Below are positions 23,588-29,891 of a stretch of DNA of 35,120 nt, in pieces. This DNA is from an uncultured Mycoplasmatota bacterium. GTDB lineage: Bacteria; Bacillota_I; Bacilli_A; RF39; UBA660. The stretch covers positions 1 to 35,120 of the forward strand of contig URBG01000015.1 of NCBI GenBank assembly GCA_900546055.1, given 5' to 3'. A program made the translations under genes and the position numbers. Every line of letters starts with the position of its first letter. Positions within the stretch are counted from its first letter, which is position 1. The notes under the pieces are model-generated. The model made no database searches. It saw only the letters and a list, made by a program, of their open reading frames with translations, and was not told the origin of the DNA.

Positions 23588-23601
23588 TTCCTTTTTATAT
23601 A

Positions 23602-23625
23602 GAAAAAAATCCTTTTAGAGGATTT
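23602..23625 (-). terminator. Terminator of the dehydratase-like cassette
   Basis: Minus strand: AAATCCT-CTAAA-AGGATTT then TTTTTC. The stop codon of the activator gene lies inside the stem. Confidence 0.85.
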
Positions 23626-24559
23626 AATATTTTCCGCATTTACTGCCCCAAGAATCAACTAGTTCATTATTTCGATAAATTTTTAATAGTTCACAATTGT
23701 TCGAACATCTAGTACATTCCATTGCTTTAGTATCAAATTTAACATTTGTTAATTCTAAAGAATAAGTTTTTCCTATTTTATTTTTTCTTGCTAAAACAGC
23801 AATTCCAATAGCCCCCATTAAATGACTATTGTCATCAACTATAATATCTTCATTTAAGACTTCTTTAAAAAATTTAACAACGCCTTCATTTTTAGAAACC
23901 CCACCTTGAAAAATAATTGGGGCTTCTATTTTTTTGCCCTTACCGACATTATTTAAATAGTTTAAAACAATACTTTTACATAATCCAGCAACTATATCTT
24001 CTTTTGGATAGCCGACTTGCGCTTTATGGACTAAATCTGATTCGGCAAAAACTGTACACCTAGCAGCTATTTTAACAGGATTTTTTGACTTTAAGGCATA
24101 CTTACCAAACTCATTGACATCTAGCCCTAATCTTTTCGCTTGACTAGAAAGAAATGATCCAGTTCCAGCAGCACATAAGGTATTCATGGCATAATTAGTT
24201 ATAATGCCATTTCTGATTAAAATTATTTTAGAATCCTGACCACCGATTTCGAGTATTGTTCGAACATTTGGATAAAAAGTTAAAGTCCCCACAGCGTGAG
24301 CGGTAATCTCATTTTTAACTATATTGGCATTTAACATTAAGCCGATTAATTTACGAGCGCTTCCTGTTGTTCCAATTCCTTTTATTAAACAGTCGTCGGG
24401 AATTTCTTCTTTTAAAATTCTAATTAAATTTCGGACAGCTTTAACAGGATTGCCTTCGGTCCATATATAAGAAGATGTAATAATGTTATTTTGATCATCA
24501 ATGATTACACCTTTAGTAGAAATTGAGCCAATATCAACTCCTAAATAACAGCCTCTCAT
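23624..24559 (-). CDS. BadF/BadG/BcrA/BcrD-type ATPase (acyl-CoA dehydratase activase-like)
   Basis: 311 residues. Family members are ASKHA-fold, iron-sulfur ATPases that push single electrons into a dehydratase or related [Fe-S] partner. Signatures: GVDIGSISTKGVII (phosphate 1), NTLCAAGTGSFLSSQA (the CAAGTG cluster-binding motif), AARCTVFAESDLVHK (second cluster Cys), and IFQGGVSKNEG (adenosine motif). A C-terminal CTRCSNNC (about 284-291) adds an unusual four-cysteine-type tail. The ATG overlaps the preceding gene's TGA (ATGA). It is the last of three co-transcribed genes. The substrate of the complex is unknown. Confidence 0.9.
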   Translation of the reverse strand: MRGCYLGVDIGSISTKGVIIDDQNNIITSSYIWTEGNPVKAVRNLIRILKEEIPDDCLIKGIGTTGSARKLIGLMLNANIVKNEITAHAVGTLTFYPNVRTILEIGGQDSKIILIRNGIITNYAMNTLCAAGTGSFLSSQAKRLGLDVNEFGKYALKSKNPVKIAARCTVFAESDLVHKAQVGYPKEDIVAGLCKSIVLNYLNNVGKGKKIEAPIIFQGGVSKNEGVVKFFKEVLNEDIIVDDNSHLMGAIGIAVLARKNKIGKTYSLELTNVKFDTKAMECTRCSNNCELLKIYRNNELVDSWGSKCGKY

Positions 24560-25617
24560 TTTCCTCGCCTCATTTCTAGCATGTCATAAAATGCTTCTAG
24601 TCTAGTTTTAATCCCAGTTTCCGATGTATTAGCATCAAAACTAAAGAATAAAACTGGTACTCCATAATTATTAGCTATTTTGTTTATTATTGGCATCGCC
24701 CCTATTTCTGGAGTACAGAATGATGACTTTATATGAATTATACCGTCGTAATTATGTTCACAAAGATATTTTGTTCTAGCTATATTGTCACTAGCGTCCG
24801 CACCCATTTTATATTTGATATATTTTTTGGTATCTTTTAGGTATTTTTTTATTTTAATACCCTTTTCAAAAAGTAAATAATGGGCATTAGTAAATCTTTT
24901 TATTTCAATATGGTTTTGGGCTAACTCTTTTTCTAAGAAGTAATTTGAGAATGGTTCCATAATAGTATACAGTTCCCCAATAATTCCAATTTTTAAACAG
25001 TCATCAGGTTTATGAACTTTGACCTTGGCAAATTCTTTAAGGTAAAAGTGATACTTTTTACGTAGCTCTCGGTAATTTTTAACTTTTTTAAAATCATTTA
25101 ACATTTTAAACTTTAATGATTCAAAAGAACCTTTTTCAATTTCAAAACCGATATTAGCCCTTATATATTCATCAACATGATCCATATACTTAACCATTTT
25201 AACAGTAATAAATGCATAATATAGAGCTTTTATACTTTTAAATTTTGGATCGATTTTTTTAAATTCTTTGACAATTCTTTTAACATCTGTTTTCCCTTTA
25301 GTCACTAAATTAATTAAAGTAACATCATATCCTAAGTCTTTTAAAATCTGAGCTTGAACTTCGCCATAGTAACCATAACGACAGCCTCCACCCATTTGAA
25401 TTAAACAATTCGCACCTTTGTCAATTGATTCTAACATTGTACCTAATGTATATTTAAAAGGTGTGCAGACAAACTCAGGACTATACTTAGTACCAAGTTC
25501 AATAGTTTTAGTAGTTATTGGTGGCGGCGTAATTAAGTCTATGTTTAGAATATGCGAAAGCAAGAATTTGGTTGGAACGTGATAGTCCCCCATTAATGGA
25601 TAAGCTAATTTATTCAT
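24556..25617 (-). CDS. 2-hydroxyacyl-CoA dehydratase-like (HgdB-related) protein
   Basis: 353 residues from the ATG at 25617, six bases after AAGGGTG; a GTG at 25626 is part of that binding site. Conserved-looking cysteines sit in PEFVCTPFKYTLG, GANCLIQMGGGCRYGYYGEVQ and IKSSFCTPEIGAMP, as expected for a cluster-binding component of the dehydratase superfamily. The C-terminus FFSFDANTSETGIKTRLEAF matches the family's last conserved block. It overlaps the upstream gene by 8 bases and the activase gene by 4. Too short and too divergent for a classical dehydratase subunit pair; family call firm, reaction unknown. Confidence 0.8.
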   Translation of the reverse strand: MNKLAYPLMGDYHVPTKFLLSHILNIDLITPPPITTKTIELGTKYSPEFVCTPFKYTLGTMLESIDKGANCLIQMGGGCRYGYYGEVQAQILKDLGYDVTLINLVTKGKTDVKRIVKEFKKIDPKFKSIKALYYAFITVKMVKYMDHVDEYIRANIGFEIEKGSFESLKFKMLNDFKKVKNYRELRKKYHFYLKEFAKVKVHKPDDCLKIGIIGELYTIMEPFSNYFLEKELAQNHIEIKRFTNAHYLLFEKGIKIKKYLKDTKKYIKYKMGADASDNIARTKYLCEHNYDGIIHIKSSFCTPEIGAMPIINKIANNYGVPVLFFSFDANTSETGIKTRLEAFYDMLEMRRGK

Positions 25618-26512
25618 GAATATCACCCTTTAACATATCAACAAAACTTTCTAATCTTGTTTCTGTACCAGTAAATGAAGAATTATCATCTAATACTAAG
25701 TTTATATATGGAAGTTTAATTTTTCGCATAACCAATTCATTAACCAAGGAATCTGGGCCACAGGGAAAAGCCGATAAAAATATAACTCCGTCAATTTTAT
25801 CTTTAGAAAATTCTAATGCCCCAATGTTATCTTTAGAATATTTAAAATATAAGTCTTTTGATAGCTTTTCGCTAAGCTTATTAGTGATGTTTTCATCAAA
25901 TTTATCACTAAAGATAATCTCAACGTCACTTTTTTCTAAATATTTTATAATGTCTTTACCAATTAAATCATCATAAGTATTATAAGGATGACTCACTAAA
26001 AGTATTTTGGTTTTTTTTGAATTTAATTTATTTAAATTGACTGTTATTTCAAGCTCGCGTTTTTCTTTATATTTTTTTATAGCGTATTTATAAGCTTTTA
26101 CTAATACATGCTTATCTTTATTTAAAGTATTTCCAATTTTAATCAGTCCTTTTTTTAAAGTTTCATGTTTTTCTAGATCTATATTATAGTTTAAAATTTT
26201 AGTATCAAAAGTATTTTTAACGATGTCATAGGCGCTTAAAAAATTAGTACATGTTTGGTTTTCTAATTTGAAATTATCAATTCTGGGAACTAGGATATAA
26301 TCACACTTGTCTTCTAAATAACTGACATGACCTAAATATGTTTTTAAAGCTAAGCACATTTCATCATTTGAATATTTTGTTCCTAGAAGCATTATTTCCT
26401 TATTTGTATTTGGGCTTACAATATAAGGGATTTTTAAGTAATCAAAAAAGTTCTTCCAAATATCACCATAATAATAGTAAAAAATACCACGTGGAATGCC
26501 AACTTTGTCCAT
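25610..26512 (-). CDS. DUF2229-like protein (acyl-CoA dehydratase activase-related)
   Basis: 300 residues. The start VGIPRGIFYYYYGDIWKNFF follows the IPR...F-W-x-x-F-F pattern of the domain that, in many Bacillota, is fused to the activase and HgdB-like domains in one protein of about 1400 residues. Cysteines in NDEMCLALKTYLGH, NQTCTNFL and AFPCGPDSLV are likely cluster ligands. The end, SSFTGTETRLESFVDML, parallels the last block of the downstream HgdB-like gene, suggesting that the two share ancestry. Start with GGTGAT. First gene of the three-gene cassette. Confidence 0.78.
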   Translation of the reverse strand: MDKVGIPRGIFYYYYGDIWKNFFDYLKIPYIVSPNTNKEIMLLGTKYSNDEMCLALKTYLGHVSYLEDKCDYILVPRIDNFKLENQTCTNFLSAYDIVKNTFDTKILNYNIDLEKHETLKKGLIKIGNTLNKDKHVLVKAYKYAIKKYKEKRELEITVNLNKLNSKKTKILLVSHPYNTYDDLIGKDIIKYLEKSDVEIIFSDKFDENITNKLSEKLSKDLYFKYSKDNIGALEFSKDKIDGVIFLSAFPCGPDSLVNELVMRKIKLPYINLVLDDNSSFTGTETRLESFVDMLKGDIHE

Positions 26513-26600
26513 ATTATCACCAATATAAATATATTAGGAAGCACTTATTTTATGAATACTATGACAAAATATGACCAAAATAATACTGGAGGTAATTTTG

Positions 26601-26762
26601 ATGGAAAAACAAAAAATTAAATGTACAGTTCATGACTGTGAACACTGTAATTGTGATAAGAATTGTTGCAAACTAGAAGAAATTAAAGTATGTGACTGTG
26701 GTCCTGAATGTAAAAAGGAAGCAACGATGTGTGATAGCTATAAGAAAACAACTGAAAAATAA
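26601..26762 (+). CDS. Cysteine-rich small protein, DUF1540-like
   Basis: 53 residues with ten cysteines. The first half, KIKCTVHDCEHC..CCKLEEIKVC, matches the DUF1540 pattern (C-x-V-x-x-C ... C-x-x-x-x-I-x-V); the second half, CDCGPECKKEATMC, adds further Cys. Start at 26601: TGGAGGTAATTTTG ATG gives an ideal site, and the longer frame from 26571 would place this site inside the gene. Cytoplasmic metal binding is likely but not established. It is divergent from the iron-sulfur-type cassette on the other strand and ends in a strong terminator. Confidence 0.85.
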   Translation: MEKQKIKCTVHDCEHCNCDKNCCKLEEIKVCDCGPECKKEATMCDSYKKTTEK

Positions 26763-26787
26763 GCCTAAGCGTGGCTTATTTTTTTAA
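26758..26787 (+). terminator. Terminator of the DUF1540-like gene
   Basis: AATAAGCC-TAAGCGT-GGCTTATT followed by TTTTT. The TAA stop is inside the stem. Confidence 0.88.
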
Positions 26788-26791
26788 AATA

Positions 26792-26800
26792 TGATATAAT
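26792..26800 (+). promoter_or_regulatory. Extended -10 promoter of the femX-murI-tsaC operon
   Basis: TGATATAAT directly after the preceding terminator; -35 poor. Predicted start about 26807, SD AAAGGAGG at 26812-26819. Confidence 0.6.
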
Positions 26801-26827
26801 GTTTACGTATTAAAGGAGGCCTAGAAG

Positions 26828-28081
26828 ATGAAGATAAAACAACTGACAAATGCGGAATTCAAAGCTTTTAGTGAACAATTTCGACCATCATCAATGTATC
26901 AAACTATTCAGTATGCTTTTACAATGAATGAAGAAGAATGCGATACTTTCTTTTTAGGCTTAATGGACGGTAATGTACTTAAAGCAGCAACGCTTGTATT
27001 AGTTCAAAAAGTTAACGGATTTAAATATGCTTTAGCACCACGAGGGTTTTTAATTAATTTTAACGATGCTTCTTTGGTAGAAGTATTTACCAAACAGATT
27101 AAAAAGTTTTTAGGTAAACGTGATATCGTGGCAATTAAAATAAATCCTTTAATTATCAAAGATGTTTACAATAAAGATGGTAAGGTTATTCAGCAAAACA
27201 TGTATTATGATACTATTTTTACTAATTTAAAAAAACTTGGTTATTATCATCTTGGATATAATAACTTCTTCGAAGCTTTAAAGCCGAGGTTTGAAGCGGT
27301 TGTTAATATTGATTTACCTTATACTCAGATTTTTGCGAATATTGAGAAACCGTTTAGAACAAAAATCAGAAAGGCTACTAAGGAAGGTATTAAAATTTAT
27401 CATGGTAACATAAATAATTTAGATTATTTATATTTACAAACAAAAGATAAATATCCTCGTGATTTAGATTACTTTAATGATTTATATAAATTTTTTGATA
27501 AAGAAAATTTAATTGATTTTTATTATAGTAAGTTAGATACAACTGAGTATTTAAAAATTTCTCAAAATTTATATGCGAAATATGAACATTTAAGTGTGGA
27601 ATTAAACAAGGAATTAATTAATAGTCATGGAAACGATGACAAGATTATGAATCGTAAAATTGCTGTTGATAAAGAATTTGAAAAATATAAAAAGCAGCTT
27701 GTTTTAGCTACTAATTATTTAAGAGATTTCCCAGAGGGAATTATTCTCTCTTCAGCTTTAGTCGTTAAGTGGCAAGAAGAAGTTTATTTAGTAATGGACG
27801 GTTATGATGAAGAATACAAAAGATTTAATGGCAAACACCTTTTGCTTTGGAAGTTGATGGGTAGATATTCAAAATTAGGCTTTAAAAAATTTAATTTAGG
27901 CGGGATTAGTAATATTCAAAAAACTAATGATGTATATAAAGGTTTAAATGAATTTAAACTTAGCTTTAATGCCAAAGCAATTGAGTACGCGGGTGATTTT
28001 GAATTGATTACAAATGCCCCATTATACTTTATGTACCGTAAATCAGCAAATTTTAGTAACATGCTTAAGCCTGGTAAATAG
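26828..28081 (+). CDS. FemAB/FemX-family aminoacyltransferase
   Basis: 417 residues, typical. These enzymes take an amino acid from aminoacyl-tRNA and add it to the lysine of lipid II or peptidoglycan to build the interpeptide bridge. Two GNAT-like halves are visible: FRPSSMYQTIQYAF with APRGFLINF in the first, and EKPFRTKIRKATKEGIKIYHG, a helical coiled-coil arm (about 238-300), then FPEGIILSSALVVKWQEEVYLVMDG and LLWKLMGRYSKLGFKKFNLGGIS in the second. The end YEYAGDF-like FELITNAPLYFMYR fits the family. Strong SD. It heads a plus-strand operon with murI. Bridge amino acid not predictable. Confidence 0.92.
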   Translation: MKIKQLTNAEFKAFSEQFRPSSMYQTIQYAFTMNEEECDTFFLGLMDGNVLKAATLVLVQKVNGFKYALAPRGFLINFNDASLVEVFTKQIKKFLGKRDIVAIKINPLIIKDVYNKDGKVIQQNMYYDTIFTNLKKLGYYHLGYNNFFEALKPRFEAVVNIDLPYTQIFANIEKPFRTKIRKATKEGIKIYHGNINNLDYLYLQTKDKYPRDLDYFNDLYKFFDKENLIDFYYSKLDTTEYLKISQNLYAKYEHLSVELNKELINSHGNDDKIMNRKIAVDKEFEKYKKQLVLATNYLRDFPEGIILSSALVVKWQEEVYLVMDGYDEEYKRFNGKHLLLWKLMGRYSKLGFKKFNLGGISNIQKTNDVYKGLNEFKLSFNAKAIEYAGDFELITNAPLYFMYRKSANFSNMLKPGK

Positions 28082-28092
28082 CTGGGCTTTTA
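28067..28092 (+). terminator. Weak hairpin between femX-like gene and murI
   Basis: AAGCC (28067-28071) and GGCTT (28085-28089) with TTTTAAAA after; a 5-bp stem with a large loop. At best an attenuating terminator. Confidence 0.3.
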
Positions 28093-28117
28093 AAATATAA
28101 TTAAAGTGGTGAAGAAA

Positions 28118-28888
28118 ATGATAGGAATTTTTGATTCAGGAATTGGTGGTGCAACTGTTTTTAAAGAAATTTTAAAACTTACACCTAATCAAGATTTTAT
28201 TTATTATAGTGATTCGAAACATAATCCATATGGTGATCTATCTAATGAGAAAATTTATAAAGTTGTTAAAAATGTCATTGAATACTTAATTTCAAAGGGT
28301 TCAACAATAATTATTATTGCCTGTAATACAGCTAGTACGATATGCGTTAAAAAGTTAAGGGAAGAATACTCAAATATTACTTTTATTGCTACAGAACCAG
28401 CTTATAAAATGGCTCATGACTATGCCTTTAATGAAGAAACCTTGGTAATGGCAACTAAAGGCACTATACAAAGTGAAAAGTTTTTAAATTTATATCATAA
28501 ATACAATAACAATAAAACTTATTTATATTCGTGTTCTGGCCTTGCTGAACTAATTGAAGATGGTAATAGTGAAGCAATTGATAATTATTTAGGCTCACAC
28601 CTTGTAAAATATAAAGGAGTAACTAATGTGGTACTAGGGTGTACACACTACCCTTTAATTAAAAAAAACATTGTTAAAGTTTTAGGTGATGTTAATTTCT
28701 TTGATGGAGCTTTTGGCATTAGTAAAGAACTTAAACGAAAGTTAATAAACAGTGATTTATTAAACAAGGGTCAAGGAAAGATATATTTTGTTGATTCTAG
28801 TGGAATTGATAAAAAAATAAAGCGTTTCAGGGAAATTTTAGGCTCAAATTATTTAGTATTAGAAGGTGACATAAATGAAAATATATGA
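28118..28888 (+). CDS. murI: Glutamate racemase
   Basis: 256 residues from the ATG at 28118. Converts L- to D-glutamate for peptidoglycan. IGIFDSGIGG at the start, the first catalytic cysteine Cys69 in IACNTAST, EPAYKMA, and the second Cys175 in LGCTHYPLI are all intact. In-frame GTG codons at 28106 and 28109 are part of the GTGGTGA binding site, so the ATG is the better start. It overlaps the next gene by 14 bases. Confidence 0.96.
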   Translation: MIGIFDSGIGGATVFKEILKLTPNQDFIYYSDSKHNPYGDLSNEKIYKVVKNVIEYLISKGSTIIIIACNTASTICVKKLREEYSNITFIATEPAYKMAHDYAFNEETLVMATKGTIQSEKFLNLYHKYNNNKTYLYSCSGLAELIEDGNSEAIDNYLGSHLVKYKGVTNVVLGCTHYPLIKKNIVKVLGDVNFFDGAFGISKELKRKLINSDLLNKGQGKIYFVDSSGIDKKIKRFREILGSNYLVLEGDINENI

Positions 28889-29483
28889 TAAAAGTGAAAT
28901 AGATACTATTGCTTTAGAATTAAAAAATGGCAAGGTTATTGCCTTCCCTACTGATACGGTTTATGGTGTTTCAGTAATTTACGATGATTTAGTGGCTTTA
29001 GAAAATTTAAAACGAGCTAAAGGTAGACCGGAAACTAAACCAATACCAACGATGGTAGCTAGTTTAGAGCAAATAAGAAAAATAGCATTGATTGATGATA
29101 GAGCTTTAAAAGTAATTAAGTCATTTATGCCAGGGGCAATTACTATTATATTGCCTAAAAAAGATGAAGTATCTGATTATATTACAAATGGAAAAAAAAC
29201 AATCGCAATTAGAATGCCAAATGATGATTTTATATTAAAATTGATTGATAAATGTGACAGACCTTTGCTTGTTAGTAGTGCTAATTTATCGGGCGGTGAT
29301 AATTCATTTACTACTAACGATGTTTTAGCTCAGTTAGATGGAAGAATTGATGGAGTTGTTGAAGGAACTGCCGGCGGAAAATTGGCAAGTACAATTGTTG
29401 ATTTAACTGATGATAATATTACCATTTTGCGAGAAGGTCCTATTAGTTATGAAGAAATTGTTAAAACATTAGAAAAAAACTAG
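28875..29483 (+). CDS. L-threonylcarbamoyladenylate synthase (TsaC/YwlC/Sua5 YrdC domain)
   Basis: 202 residues, YrdC domain only (no C-terminal Sua5 domain). Makes threonylcarbamoyl-AMP from threonine, bicarbonate and ATP for t6A modification of ANN-reading tRNAs, including the nearby CAT tRNA. Signatures: KVIAFPTDTVYGVSV (about 18-32), a KRAKGRPETKPI segment, SFMPGAITIILP, TIAIRMPND and SSANLSGG. The ATG lies inside murI, with GGTGA 5 bases before it. Last gene of the operon, ended by a long hairpin at 29476-29504. Confidence 0.93.
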   Translation: MKIYDKSEIDTIALELKNGKVIAFPTDTVYGVSVIYDDLVALENLKRAKGRPETKPIPTMVASLEQIRKIALIDDRALKVIKSFMPGAITIILPKKDEVSDYITNGKKTIAIRMPNDDFILKLIDKCDRPLLVSSANLSGGDNSFTTNDVLAQLDGRIDGVVEGTAGGKLASTIVDLTDDNITILREGPISYEEIVKTLEKN

Positions 29484-29507
29484 GAATTTATTTTTCCTAG
29501 TTTTATA
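29476..29507 (+). terminator. Bidirectional terminator between tsaC-like gene and PHP pseudogene
   Basis: AAAACTAGGAA (29476-29486) and TTCCTAGTTTT (29494-29504) form an 11-bp stem; T's follow on both strands. Stop codons of both flanking genes lie in or next to it. Confidence 0.85.
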
Positions 29508-29852
29508 ATTCAATTTTATTGGTTGTTTTATTAATCCAAGATAAAATTTCCTGTTCCATTGTTTCATTAATATTATTAACACCAACTTCTGGATGTTTTT
29601 CACTACCGTGGAAATCATTACCGGCGGAAATTAATAAATTATGTTTTTTAGCAAATTCATAAAGATATGTTACTTGTTCTTCACTTTTTGGCTCATTGCA
29701 AATTTCAAGTCCATCAACGTATGGTAAACACGCCTATAATATTTCATCTGGATCTGAAGTTCCATATTTAAATGAGTAATCTAAAAAGATTTTCCCACCG
29801 TTTTCATAGATTATATCTCTACTTCTTCAATAGCTGGCCAAACGATATACAT
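29503..29852 (-). pseudogene. Decayed PHP-domain metal-dependent phosphoesterase, C-terminal remnant
   Basis: On the minus strand the fragment reads as the C-terminal half of a PHP protein: WPAIEEV in one frame, then after a frameshift near 29820 DIIYENGGKIFLDYSFKYG, an in-frame TAG at 29736-29734, then PYVDGLEICNE and LISAGNDFHGSEKHPEVG, ending at a TAA (29505-29503). The GxDFHG metal motif survives, but the expected A-H-P before FKYG reads D-Y-S, so a metal ligand is lost. The N-terminal half is missing; the giant surface gene starts 40 bases away. A sequencing error could explain one lesion but not all three. Confidence 0.75.
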
Positions 29853-29891
29853 TTAATATATAATGGAAAATTCTCGTTGAAATTTATAAAA

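Noticed and set aside
26571..26600. Longer form of the DUF1540-like protein starting at 26571
   Set aside because: It would place the ideal GGAGG site inside the coding region; the ATG at 26601 is correctly spaced after it.
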